43,896 nt of DNA, taken from Byssochlamys sp. IMV 00236. Taxonomy: Eukaryota > Ascomycota > Eurotiomycetes > Eurotiales > Thermoascaceae. The notes beneath the pieces were generated by a model that was given only the letters and a program-made list of their open reading frames with translations, made no database searches and was not told the DNA's origin. A program made the position numbers and the translations under genes. Shown one piece after another: positions 11,002 to 21,975 of this stretch. Every line of letters begins with the position of its first letter. The first letter of the stretch is position 1. Location: positions 1-43,896 of the forward strand of contig MSJH02000014.1 in NCBI GenBank assembly GCA_001931875.2, given 5' to 3'.

Positions 11002-12032
11002 TTAAAAATAGTCAATACTGCGGGCGCTGCCTCTACCCACTACCTATGATGTCGCCCAACAAAGCTTTTGAATATGTAGCGTCAAACTAAACATGACTTT
11101 ATGAAGTTGCCATCTTGGATTGTTTATTTTCAAGAAGAAAAAGAGATAATAAAGAAGTGCTGTTATTTATTATTTATTTATGTTGTCAGTTTGATCAACC
11201 AAGACCACCAATAATAAGTTCGTATTTTATATCAGAGAGCGAACTGGACAGCCTTGGGTAGGCAAAGACTTTGGCAGTGTAGAGTTGTAAAGTGACAACA
11301 TAGGTAGCGGCCGTAGCATTGGTCTATTTTTGAGTGCATTTTTTAGTGTACCAAGTGTTTGTCAAAAAAAAAAAAAAAGTCCAGCAGGATCATCTAAGTA
11401 GCAAATGTTGACATTGAATTTATCAAGTCTCTTGGAAAGACAAGCAACGTTTTCTTCAGTGTATTTTTCGTCATAGAACATATAAATCGCTTAGTTCCTG
11501 GTTATACACTCTTTCCGGAAAGTAAATTCGCCTGTGATCGAAAATAAATACACCCATGGTGAGAACAAAATTCATGTTGCATGAAATGTAAATTCGTCGT
11601 CGCCAAGAATATTTTCGTAATATTAACAGGTGGGCTGTCTTGGAGTTGAAATTAACTTAATATTAGAAATAGCCCTCTTTAGTCTGTTTGTGAAAGTTTA
11701 AATTCTTTATTCGGTCTTTCCATGAAATCAGAAGAACATGTAGTCATATTTGACAATGCAAAACTAGTCTGTCCTCATGGTCCTTGCTCTGACTCGCTTG
11801 TCCCGCCCTTTTTGCTCTCTGGCATGTATATCTGGAACGTTCTCCCAGTTGCCTCTTATTGTGCTCTGGGTTCTCTCTGTCCTCCGTTCCTTTTTTTTTT
11901 TTGTTTAAACAATCCTGGGTAGTTATCGCTACCCTCCCCAGAATGCACATTGGTGGTAAGTAAGACTAATATTAGGATATATGCTCTAATACTAACATAT
12001 GTTTCTCTCTTTTTCTACATATAAACTCATTA

Positions 12033-12049
12033 TCTCTCTCTCTCTCTCT
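12033..12049. repeat. CT dinucleotide repeat
   Basis: A short (CT)n microsatellite in the gene-poor region. Confidence 0.8.
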
Positions 12050-12995
12050 TTTGACATGATGTCGTTTTATTCAAACATATTTTTCTTTGTCGTCTTTTTA
12101 CGCAAATAATTTTTTTATTTTATGACAACATTTTATAAAATTAATGTCAATAATTAATAAAAATACAGTAGTTGTCCTGGCGATAGAGATAATTTTAACC
12201 TAGTTTTTATCCTGGCTACTATCCTAGCCTTTAAAAAATGTCTAATTGTGTCTAATTTGGAAGTCTGCAATGGTCTCAAGAAAAAATGATTTCATCCAAT
12301 GAGAAGCATTATTGAGAGGGTATTCAAGTAGTCCAACAGAACCAATTGTATGCCACGGTAAAACTCAGTAACTCAACTGAAATTTACTACACGATTATTG
12401 GCCAACCAGTTTTTGAGAAAAAAAAATTTTTTTTGACAGTCCACATTGAAAAAAGTATAAATAGAGCAAGAAAGTAAGCAAGGTGGTTTTTTCTTTAGTG
12501 ACCGTACTCTACAGGATCTGTATGCAGTACATCTCTATTCTACGTTTTCCAAACGAGATACAATTCCAAAGTTAGTCGATGATTGTTAGTAGCCCTTCTT
12601 TTGAGTGAAGTGTGTTGCGAACTATCTCTCTGAGTGGTTCACAGCAGTTGATGATCTCGCCTGTCTTTTATTCCAAGGACATGGCAGGGAAGGCGCTACA
12701 AGTCTGATAACTTTATCCTTTTTTTTATATTAATGAAAATGAAAAAATAAGAGAATTTTTAGGGAAGTCTAGATATTATACTAAAGCATTGAACAGCGTG
12801 GATACTACAGATCAGTTGGCTAATTCAAGACGCTTACGACGAATAGCACGAGTGTGTCTTTGTCCAAGCCCCTAATATCTTTATAAAATTTAATTGGGTT
12901 TAATTGTATATAAAATAAAAAATTTAGATATGCAAATGATACATTGGATATAGTGGATGTGTAGTAATAATTTATTTAATAATCAATTCATTTTG

Positions 12996-13940
12996 TTACT
13001 CCTCCATCATAGCCTTGAAAGTATCAGCAAATGTGAGTTTTGGAGGAGCGAGTTCGATAATTTCTTTACTGGTTGTGCTGTTAGAGGTTGAGCATTCACC
13101 CCGCCATAAATATCCACAGCCGGCCAAAAACGACGACAAAAAGGTCTTTGGATAAACGTTCGCCGTAAATAGGTCATTTAAAAAGCCTATGGACTTGTAC
13201 TTCACATCTTGTGCTTTGACACCGGCGTACTGTTCAACTGCTTCCACTATCTGCTTTCCGGTAATATCCTCCGGTCCGTTAAGAACATATTTGGCTTGAT
13301 TGTGTGGGGTAGGGTCATCGAGAGCTAGAAGATGAGCTCCGACCTTGCCGACATCTTCTGGGTCGATGAGTGCCACAGGAGTATCAGCAGCCAGCATGAT
13401 GTTTAAGGTCTCTTGGTTCCCGGTCTTTTGGTATTGCTTAATCCAATCTACGGCAGAAGTGATACAGGTGTTGGTAAAAAGGTTTGGTTGGAGAGAAGTC
13501 CATTGTAAATTCTTGAACTCTGGCTGACTTAGCAGGTTTTCACTGGCCCAGTGCGAGCGACCATAGAATACAGGGCTGGTAGGACCTACATATTTCTCAA
13601 CTGTCGAAACTTTCACTACATACTTGACTCCGGCTTGTAGCAAGGCATTGTAGAATGCAGATTCATCCAAAAATTGATGCGGCAAGTTGTGTGGTGCAAT
13701 GTAAACTCTAACCACTTCTTGTTCCTTGAGCCAATCAGCGTCGATTGTAGTCCAGTCTTTCTCTTGCATCTCCACAAATGGTAACTCGGCAAGCTTCTGG
13801 GAAGTAGGGCTATTCAAGGAGCGGGTTAAGCCGAGGATTCGATACTTGCTATTCTTGGATTCTAGCAACGTAGAAAGGTTACGCATGACGCTTTTGCCAG
13901 TGCTACCGGTTGCGCCAACGACGAGGATAGTAGGAGCCAT
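12996..13940 (-). CDS. NmrA-like atypical short-chain dehydrogenase (NAD(P)-binding)
   Basis: A single exon of 314 codons. The N-terminus has a beta strand and the dinucleotide-binding motif VVGATGSTG (glycines 9, 12 and 15), followed by LTRS, where an Arg would favour NADP. VKVSTVEKYVG and the later SLQPNLF and DPEDVGKV segments match the NmrA/HSCARG-type layout, in which the usual YxxxK catalytic pair is often absent. Such proteins act as NAD(P)H-dependent reductases or as redox sensors that bind regulators; the substrate here is unknown. The gene has no intron, unlike most of its neighbours, and sits between two zones of mobile-element debris. A run of TA repeats about 48 bp upstream of the ATG is a plausible TATA element. 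Confidence 0.85.
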   Translation of the reverse strand: MAPTILVVGATGSTGKSVMRNLSTLLESKNSKYRILGLTRSLNSPTSQKLAELPFVEMQEKDWTTIDADWLKEQEVVRVYIAPHNLPHQFLDESAFYNALLQAGVKYVVKVSTVEKYVGPTSPVFYGRSHWASENLLSQPEFKNLQWTSLQPNLFTNTCITSAVDWIKQYQKTGNQETLNIMLAADTPVALIDPEDVGKVGAHLLALDDPTPHNQAKYVLNGPEDITGKQIVEAVEQYAGVKAQDVKYKSIGFLNDLFTANVYPKTFLSSFLAGCGYLWRGECSTSNSTTSKEIIELAPPKLTFADTFKAMMEE

Positions 13941-13987
13941 ATTGATAAGTTGAGTGTTGTTAATTTTTACTGATGTGGGTTAAATCG

Positions 13988-14005
13988 CTTTATATATATA
14001 TATAA
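13988..14005 (-). promoter_or_regulatory. TATA-like element of the NmrA-like gene
   Basis: A TATATATATATATAA run lies about 50 bp before the ATG on the minus strand, and a CCAAT sequence occurs about 150 bp upstream (near 14089). Position fits a core promoter. Confidence 0.45.
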
Positions 14006-14159
14006 TATTGTTTTGATTATAAATTCAATGTAGATTATTCAGCGTAAAATCAAAGTTGTCTTTAGTTCCGGGGATTAATCCAATCATATTGCTCCCATTG
14101 GCACAAAAGCCTATGATTGGCAGGATAAATACGGCATAATGTATGCCGAATTTAAATCA

Positions 14160-14750
14160 CCAAGAAAAACCCTATGCGAACCTCAGATATTCTAGTTTAA
14201 TTTCAATTTGCACTTCACGACAACAACAAATTGGCTCAATGGAATTAAGCTCAGGCGAATAAGGAGGAAAGAGAAACGCGCTCAAAAGCTACAACTTACA
14301 GTAAACTTTTCTACACTCTCTGATGTATGAATTGGAGCTTATCCATAATGATGTAGTGATCTTTGAATCCTACATACTTATTCGAAATATCCAGAGTACT
14401 TGCGATAAAGCCAAAAAATGATATGCCATAGTACTTTTTGTCTTTGCTGCCTAGGCCCGCCCATTTTTCTTTTCTTTGATGATCGTTATAGAATGAATAT
14501 TATGATTTACATAATAGGTAAAGACAGAGTCTGTGCATAGTCGAGTTTTTGCGTTCATCATCAGAGCATTTTTCAATAGAAACAGCGTCTTGCCATATAA
14601 AAAATATGTCTCATGTTTGCTTTTAGTGAATTTTCTTTGGTAAAACAGATTGCTGCTAAAATGTATCATAACTACGCATTTTGTCAACTGCAGCCTAATA
14701 GATTCATTTATGGAGACTCTTGTCAATTTAAAGGGTAAATTTCTTTGATG
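14160..14750 (-). pseudogene. Decayed Tc1/mariner (IS630-type) DDE transposase
   Basis: On the minus strand the stretch at 14223-14280 reads FLFPPYSPELNSIEP, the hallmark third-acid region of Tc1/mariner transposases. About 40 codons earlier (14310-14365) HYIIMDKLQFIHQRV matches the second catalytic Asp region (usually HYIIMDNAxIH). These two blocks lie in different frames, and stops occur between and after them. The upstream segment to about 14750 is open but not clearly recognisable. No terminal inverted repeats could be defined by eye. It lies between the NmrA-like and EXO1 genes, inside their shared upstream region. Confidence 0.7.
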
Positions 14751-14967
14751 CATTCATATTTAGTTATGCTATGCAGTAACAGTAAAAAAAGACACAGGGA
14801 TTAGACTGTGTGCTGCATGTCAATTATGAGCATTCACTGCAGGATTTTTTTAGTTGGCATGGCAACCATGAATAATTTTTTATGAGACACTTGTGACTTG
14901 CCTTCATAAATGAAATTAGAAGAGAAAAAACGGTGAATTTAATACGTTCCTAACCAATTCTATTACT

Positions 14968-16804
14968 ATGGGCATCTCTGGACTATTACCACTATTAGGA
15001 CCTATAACAAAGCCAATACATATTCAAGAATATGCTGGTAAAATAGTGGCCATTGACGGGCACTGTTGGCTTCATAAAGGATCCTTTTCCTGCGCATTAG
15101 AATTAGCTTTAAATAAACCGACAACAAAGTAAGAGCTTGGGATGAATGTCATATGCCACACTCATACTAAATATATGCATGTATACAGATATATTTCATA
15201 TTTTATGAATCTTATCAATATGCTACGATTCTATAAAGTCATACCACTCGTCGTCTTTGATGGGCAACCTTTACCCATGAAGCAAGAGACGAACAATAAA
15301 CGTGCACAGTAAGCAAACAAAACAAAAAAGGCAGTTCATGTGTACTCATTTTTTGTAGGAAACGCAAAGAAGCATATAAGACAGGCCTAAAACTGATAAG
15401 CGATAATAAAATGAAAGAAGCTTTACCTTATTTTCAACAATCAACAAGTATCACACAAGACATGATTCAACAAGTGATTAAAGTAAACACGCTACTACGA
15501 AAGTACAATGTATGTATACTTACCTTTGTACTATAGAAATTGGATGAAGTTGGTGTACAACATATTGTGGCTCCCTATGAAGCTGATGCTCAACTTGCAT
15601 ATCTAATGAAGAAGAACTACGTACAAGCCGTAGTCACAGAAGACTCAGATCTGCTTGCCTTTGGTTGCTCAACCGTCATATTTAAACTAAACAGATATGG
15701 AGACTGTGAGCGTATTTTTTTTAACGATATACCACAAGTGATCAACATTAAGCCTTTCACAACGACTACACTGCGGCATATCTGTATGCTCTCAGGCTGT
15801 GATTATATACCTTCTCTCAAAGGGATCGGCTTAAAAACTGCAGAAGCACTCCTTAGAACCCATACCACAATTGAAAAGGTAAATATTATTGTTTTCTTGA
15901 CGTTAGTATTTTATATATACGGCGTTTATAAAAGGGGGAAACTTTCTCTTTGCTTTTCATTACTTTTTATTCACACTATTCTATTTAACAGGTAATGAGA
16001 GCTCTTAGATACAAATCTTCTGTTGAACAATATCAGCAAGACTTTGAACGTGCAGAGTATGCTTTTCTGTATCAATATGTTTATGATACGAATATGCGAG
16101 ACTGTGTACGTTTAAATGAGCTGCCTGAAAATGCCAATCAAGATCATCTTCCTCTACTTGGTACCCATCCTGAGCAAACCAAGCCTAAGGATATAACGAA
16201 TAATGAGTTTGCGAGCTTATTTTATGATAAGGAATCAAATAAGGAGAACATCCCTGTAAGCCAATTATATTACATAGACTGCATCAGTTGACATTTTGTT
16301 TATTATTGTTATTTTTTCTTGTAGCCATGGCTTAGATATGATGATAAGCGTGCGGCGAATGGCAACTCTTCTCCATCTGGTTCTGGTACTTCAAGTATTA
16401 CTGCTCTTTCCACAGTAAAATCAGATAAGCTTGCTACAAAATCCTCTATGGCCAAGTTCTCTCTATCAAGCAAATTTAAAGCACTTACCAAAGATAAGCC
16501 CTTAAAGAAAGTTATGGCCGTAAAGAAAGATGTCGTAAAGGATATCGTTGAATTAACTACGGATGGCAAAACATCTCTCAAACGCGCCTTTTCTTTCACT
16601 AGTCAAGGTGACAGTCAAGAAAATCAAGATGATTATCCTTCTTCTCTTCCTTCCTTGTCAGACTCTGTCTCAACCTTGTCATCTCAAGAAGAAAATGTTG
16701 AGCCTTTCATTCGACTGGACAAACACAAATCCATTGATACCACCATCAATCTTCATGTAAATAAGAAACGCGTCTTGGGCTCAAGCACAAATGTGCGCTC
16801 TTAG
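14968..16804 (+). CDS. EXO1: Exonuclease 1 (Rad2/XPG-family 5'-3' exonuclease)
   Basis: Six exons: 14968-15128, 15189-15308, 15359-15509, 15537-15878, 15992-16255, 16325-16804 (505 aa). EXO1 resects DNA ends and removes mismatched strands in mismatch repair. The N-domain starts [10 protein letters not shown], as in EXO1, and holds D30 ([11 protein letters not shown]) and D78 (VVFDGQP). The I-domain has [10 protein letters not shown] with E159 and D161, [10 protein letters not shown] with D180 and D182, and GCDY with D233 before the helix-hairpin-helix [10 protein letters not shown]. All metal ligands are therefore present. The C-terminal part, from about residue 330, is Ser/Lys-rich, low in conservation and shorter than in yeast or human EXO1 (702 and 846 aa). 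Histidine, Cys and Trp replace the arginine-rich variant seen in FEN1, and there is no PCNA box like that of FEN1 at the C-terminus. Confidence 0.93.
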
Positions 16805-17361
16805 GATTCCTCCTATTTTCTTGTTCATTTTCAATATTTATGCGCATTGTATTTAAACACAAAAGTCTCATCATAAAGTAACATAATATAAACACATCAT
16901 AATCGAAGCTTTTTCTGTTGTAGATACACACAAGCTGTTGCGACAGTTAAAGTGGCTTACATGCATTTTCAGATCTATCGTGGGCTTTGCTATCGTCAGG
17001 AATCATTTGTTCTATATTTATGAGCCTTTGTACGATGTAGAAAGACTGTTTGAGCACAATAATAGCATTGAACCTGAGATCATGAATGATTCTTTTTGGC
17101 TACTTAATGTCAATCCAATGCATGCATTTAGTCATATAAACTTATATACACCATTTTGTCTATACAATAAAAATACCAAAGGGTTGGCATTTACGTCACG
17201 TGTCTTGCCTTTTCCGGTTTTGTTCAATTGTTTGATTCATTTTTGTCTTCTTTTTTTTTTTCTTTTTCTTTTTACTCAAAAGAAAGGGGACGAAAAGAGA
17301 GAAAAGAAAAGAAACAAAAGAAAGAAAGACACTATTGTAATGACATTGGAGAAAAATAAAG
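16805..17361 (+). other. EXO1-PAK intergenic region with an unexplained open frame
   Basis: Between two plus-strand genes. A frame open from about 16924 to 17414 begins after a TTCTGTTGTAG acceptor-like sequence and encodes LLRQLKWLTC, GFAIVRNH and YEPLYDVERLF in its first 60 codons, then becomes low complexity. The early part looks more protein-like than random AT-rich sequence, but I do not recognise it, and no donor or partner exon could be assigned. It may be a gene relic or chance. The last 150 bp hold the probable PAK promoter. Confidence 0.3.
17192..17202 (+). promoter_or_regulatory. Overlapping CRE half-site and E-box upstream of the PAK gene
   Basis: TACGTCACGTG combines a CRE/ATF-type TACGTCA with a palindromic CACGTG. 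It lies about 160 bp before the PAK start codon. Binding factors are not known from the sequence. Confidence 0.35.
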
Positions 17362-19455
17362 ATGACTTCCCCTTCTTCTTCTCCAGCGACCGGCATTGTT
17401 TCTGCAAATATTAAACTATTCAATAGTAAATCAGAAAGTGAACCACCTCCAATCACTAAAAAACCACAACTGCCTTCATTACCACCCAAGCCTGCAAATA
17501 TAAAAGTGTTATTAGAAAATGATATTAGTACTAATAATAATATAAATAATAATCAACTTATACCTCCTCCTCCTCCACCTCCACCTCCACCTCCACCAAG
17601 ACCATCCGTAACTAAACTTCAAAAACACCAACAACAGAATACCAAAAAGCTATCCACGCCTCATTTTATTCCAGCACAAAAGAGTGGATCGTCCACATTA
17701 AAGAACATGCTTGGAAAAGTAGTCGAAAGTGTTAGCGGTAAAGAAATACACTACATGATAGAATGCATGTGTCTAATGGAGTCTTGATAGAACTATGGCC
17801 TGTACAAAGCAATAATACCAGTAGCACGTCAACATCTATGGCAAGTTCCAGTTCTATTCATACAAAAATATCATCTCCATACAACATGGTTCATGTGACG
17901 CATGTAGGATATAACTCTCAAACTGGAGAATTTACAGGAATGCCAAGAGAATGGCAAATTCTATTACAACAGAGTGGTATCACGAAAAAGGAACAACAAC
18001 AGAATCCTCAGGTAAATTAGCTATGAAATAAAAAGAAAAAACAAACAAACAAACTGACTTTACAACCATAGGCCGTACTGGATGCACTGGATTTCTTTAA
18101 AGAATCCAACAAGGACTCTGTTTGGGAAAAATTCGATAATGTTCATCCACGTCACTATAACGCACCTCCGCCGTTACCGCAGCGCGCACGGCCCACTGGT
18201 GAATCAAAACCCATCGTGCCTTCTCGGCCACTCTCACAGCGTACACCCCCTCCTATACCAGCTCGACCGGAATTGAAAAAGCAACCGCCACCTAAACCTC
18301 CAGCATCATCGAAACCGAAAAACCTCATCACACCGCAAATACAACAACAAGAACATCAAGAACAACCAAATCAAGAGCAGCAACAACATGGCTCTGTCTA
18401 TATTGCATCTATGCCAGCGCCTTTAGATCCTGATCTGGATAACTTTGACCAATATAGAAAGCAGAGAAGAGAACAGCGACAACAAAAGGAAGCAGTAAAG
18501 GATGCTCAAGTGATTGCTGATCTTAGAGCGGTTTGTACCGAGGCCGATCCTACGAAATTGTACAGGAATATGATAAAGATTGGACAAGGTGCTACAGGTG
18601 GTGTGTATATAGCTCAATCAGTCGATACGAACATGTCTGTTGCCATCAAGCAGATGAATTTAGCACAACAACTAAGAAAGGAGGTCATTATTAATGAAAT
18701 ACTCGTGATGAGAGAGGCTCAACACAAGAACATTGTCAACTATATTGACTCATTTTTGATCACGAATGAGTTATGGGTCGTCATGGAGTATATGGAAGGA
18801 GGCTCACTAACGGATATCGTGACAACGAGTATGATGACAGAGAGCCAGATAGCAACTGTATGTCGAGAGACATTGGAAGGTATACATCATCTGCATCAAT
18901 TAGGTATCATTCATCGTGATATCAAATCTGATAATGTCCTCTTGGGTTTGAACGGCCAAGTAAAACTAAGTAAGTGATGGGTAGCCATTGAATGTGCGTG
19001 TGATAAAAAGAAAAATAACAGTATGATTGTACATAGCTGATTTTGGTTTCTGTGCAAGGCTTAATGATTCTGAAACGAGAACAACAATGGTAGGCACACC
19101 TTATTGGATGGCACCAGAAGTAGTGACCCGTAAAGAGTACGGACCAAAGATTGATATCTGGTCATTGGGCATAATGACGATTGAGATGATTGAAGGAGAA
19201 CCTCCTTATTTACACGAGAACCCATTAAGAGCACTCTATCTGATTGCCACGAACGGCACACCTTCGCTACAGCACCCAGATGAACTGTCTGATGCGCTTA
19301 AAGATTTCTTGAAACAATCCTTGACTGTCGACAGCAAGGGTAGACCTGATGCAAGCGCCCTGCTGAGTCATCCATTTCTTCAGCGTGGGGATCATGTTCG
19401 AACCTTGATTCCACTGATAAAAGCAAGTAGAGATTTAAAGAAAAAGAGCTCCTGA
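17362..19455 (+). CDS. p21-activated kinase of Ste20 type (CRIB plus Ser/Thr kinase)
   Basis: Four exons: 17362-17737, 17791-18011, 18072-18969, 19037-19455 (637 aa). PAKs are effectors of Cdc42/Rac that control polarity and MAP-kinase signalling. The N-terminus is Pro-rich with a 12-Pro run and Asn tracts. The CRIB motif starts at about residue 152 ([16 protein letters not shown]), followed by [15 protein letters not shown], the usual end of a PAK-type CRIB/autoinhibitory unit. A Pro/Gln-rich linker with PxxP motifs (possible SH3 ligands) leads to the kinase domain at about 362-625: [14 protein letters not shown] with K392, HRDIKSDN (480-487), DFG at 500-502 and the activation segment [13 protein letters not shown]. 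No PH domain is present, so it is closer to Ste20/PAK1 than Cla4. Introns sit beside the CRIB and just before DFG. Confidence 0.93.
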
Positions 19456-19458
19456 GAT

Positions 19459-19483
19459 ACACACACACACACACACACACACA
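19459..19483. repeat. AC dinucleotide repeat in the PAK/LRR gene 3' overlap zone
   Basis: An (AC)n microsatellite begins 4 bp after the PAK stop codon, in the 133 bp gap before the convergent LRR gene's stop. Confidence 0.9.
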
Positions 19484-19588
19484 ATGGCTCGCAACTGTAC
19501 AAAAATACACATCTTTTATATTAATAAATTCACGCTGGTGTAATGTTTACAATTTTGGGGAGATGAAGTTGTCAATTGTATACATAGT

Positions 19589-21855
19589 TTATTGTTTTTC
19601 ACTTAGTTCTTCTGCACTAGGTGTTTCTTGTCTTTTTGCATTCAAAAAGGCAGCACCTTCCTCTGCTTCAATTTCATGTAACTTCTTCAGGTTCGCTTCG
19701 GGTATTGGCGTCGATGGTATGTCTTGATAATGATTCTCGATGGAAGTAGTTAACTTGTCATTGATGCCTAATAGTAGCTCTACACAAAAAAGTGATATTA
19801 GATTAAAGAAGTATAATAATAAACGCGTACCTAATTGAGAAGGTTCTGATACATTTGGTATTCTTTGACACACTGCCACTTGAAGCTCTTTACATTTGGT
19901 TAACATATCCTCATCAACATCAGATTTTGCCATTTCTTCAAGTATCTCCAATGCTTCCTGTATTAAATTTGAGTCATCATCTACTTTTCCCTTCGTAACA
20001 GCCTCTAGACGTTCTTGAAGGGTCAATCGAGCGGTTGCTTGTGTTGTTGAGACCAGGTTGTTTTTTGGTTCGTTTTCTGTTGTCACTGTTGCTTTTTTGG
20101 TCTGCTGAGCGTTTCTGGTGCAAATGGCCAACATGTCGTGGTGTATCTGTATCATCTCCTCATCGTTTGTCTATATCTTTTTTTGTCAATCACAAGTTCA
20201 ATACAGGTTTTATGCGTGTTTTACCGATATGTTTATGTCAATAAAGGTAATATTGTGATTGAGACGGATGGAGACAGCGATGGCCATCATCCCTGCAATA
20301 TCAATAAGTGGGTTTTTGGATAGATCTAATCGCGACAGTGATTTGTTTTCGGCCAAGCTTTCTGCAATTGCAATAACAGCTTCTGTTGTCAATCCTGTAT
20401 CAGAAAGACATAGATCCTTTAATGAACGGTTGACTAAAAGCGCTTGTTTGATAGAAGCAATCTAAAGGGATGAGTTAGGTTTGATAAAATCATAAAGACA
20501 ACGCAACTTACGCCATCCAAGCTTTGTGTGCAAATAGAAGGGTTATTTCCCAAGTCTAGTTTCTCTAAATGTTGATTGTATTTCTTTTTGGTGTTAATGC
20601 TTGATATTTTTAATCATCATTGTAAACTTACCAGAGCTTCACCGATAAGGTTACAGCCTTTCGCGTCTAATTTACATTGTCGTAGAGATAAGGTTCGTAG
20701 ATTTTGATTTCTTTTTAGTGCTTGTGCGATATATTGAATCCCTGTGCCAATCTCGTTGCCATCCAATTCCAGGTGTTCTAATGATCCACCCGTGTTGTCA
20801 TAGTCTCTGAGCATCACCCCTATTGACAGTGCGCCTTGATGGTTCATTCTATTTTGATGTAATGTCAAGTGTTGTAGACGCGATTTTTTAACTCCTGAAG
20901 CAAGTATCTGTAACTGTGCAGTTGTTCGTATCATGCATCCATTCAAAATGAGTCGAGACATTGAGCTTGTGGTAATGGCAGCAAACAGATACTGAGTTGC
21001 CTTTTTGTCCAATGTATTCAAAGAGAGATCCAGTGTTGATAATTGTCGAGACTATAAATATGATATGTTTATAACAATACATCATTAAAGCATGTACTCA
21101 TGTACCTCTTTGGCATAAACAGAGATGTATTTGTAACCAATCGCTGTCAGTTTTGGGTTATTGGATAGATTAAGGTAGGTGATTTTATCATTTTCTAATA
21201 AGCTGTGCATTAATATCTTGACAGCCTATGTTTATAGCATATGTAAAAAGTCAATATTTACTATTTATAATAATAATCTATCGTATAGACTCTTACATCG
21301 TCTTCTAATCCAGAGTTGCAAAGAATTAACTCTCTGATACCAAAGTCAATAGACATGATATCTGCTAAAGGTGACATGGATTGTTTGGTGATATGCTGAT
21401 TAGTCAAGTCAAGTCGTGACAAGGAAGTAGCTTGTGGTTGCATCTATTCATGTGTTAGCTTTTTCCTTGTATTTCTGATATCTTTATGGATACAAACAAT
21501 CTCTTACAATCAAGGTAGATACAAAAGAATCAATAGTCGGCTCTTGCTTATTCTTACAAATAAGCTCATAAAGTGACAGTAGCTGAAGGGATGTTTGAAC
21601 ATTGACTGGTTCAATTACCACCTTTTCTAGTGTATCTTGTTCCTTTATTAAAATATATTCTGTCACCAGATCTGTCTTTACTGGAAATCGTACTCGACGA
21701 AGTTCCTTGGGTGAAAGTTCATTGATTATGTCGTTACTATTCTCCTGGTCTTTATTTCTAAAGTTGAATAGACTTGTGTCATTGTTTAATTTGGAAAACC
21801 ATGAGCCATTTTGATTATTTGTTGGCTTGCTAGCCTTCAAGATACTTTTCGACAT
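19589..21855 (-). CDS. Leucine-rich-repeat PP1 regulatory protein, PPP1R37-like
   Basis: Eight exons: 21855-21508, 21443-21297, 21225-21106, 21051-20632, 20583-20512, 20461-20225, 20170-19831, 19779-19589 (624 aa). Residues 53-57 read RRVRF, a protein phosphatase 1 docking motif, followed by PVKTDLVTEYI; the same motif in the same place ahead of LRRs is characteristic of PPP1R37 (LRRC68). From about residue 130 to 450 there are ribonuclease-inhibitor-type LRRs (LSRLDLTN, ITYLNLSNNPKLT, LSTLDLSLN, LEHLELDGNEIG, LEKLDLGNN, LSRLDLSKNPL). The C-terminal 175 residues are acidic/helical (SEEL and Glu-rich). The likely role is targeting or inhibiting PP1. The exon 4-5 junction uses an acceptor without a pyrimidine tract (ACCAAAAAG); it is the only choice that keeps KYNQHLEKL in frame. 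Confidence 0.8.
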
Positions 21856-21975
21856 GAGTCTCCCTTTTTTAAACAAGAAAAAAAGAAAGTAATCTGAGTT
21901 TAATTGGTGTCTTTATGAAATCAAGTGAGAACAAAAGGCTGATGATATCGCCTTTTTCGTGTAAATACTATAAAC
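21856..21975. promoter_or_regulatory. Divergent promoter shared by the LRR gene and VTA1 (120 bp)
   Basis: The start codons of the LRR gene (minus) and VTA1 (plus) are only 120 bp apart, so core promoters and 5' UTRs of both must share this stretch. It has a T/A-rich half on the LRR side and no clear TATA box. Confidence 0.6.

Larger units (their letters stand above)
9376..12995. other. Gene-poor region with decayed mobile-element fragments (3.6 kb)
   Basis: No intact gene was found. Reading frames are short and broken by stops and frameshifts. Recognisable scraps are a YARKS-type fragment on the minus strand (10678-11001), a minus-strand piece around 11405-11480 reading FYDEKYTEENVAC then LDDPAG, and a plus-strand piece at 12773-12872 reading SVDTTDQLANSRRLRR that faintly resembles DDE transposase C-terminal regions. 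A TATAAATA-like box lies at 12456-12463 with no gene behind it, and a CT repeat at 12033-12049. The two flanking genes face into this block: the SANT-like gene ends here and the NmrA-like gene ends here. Confidence 0.55.

Noticed and set aside
12773..12872. Possible piggyBac-like (DDE_Tnp_1_7) C-terminal fragment
   Set aside because: Only a short stretch (SVDTTDQLANSRRLRR) is suggestive and no catalytic block was found, so it is mentioned only as part of the relic zone.
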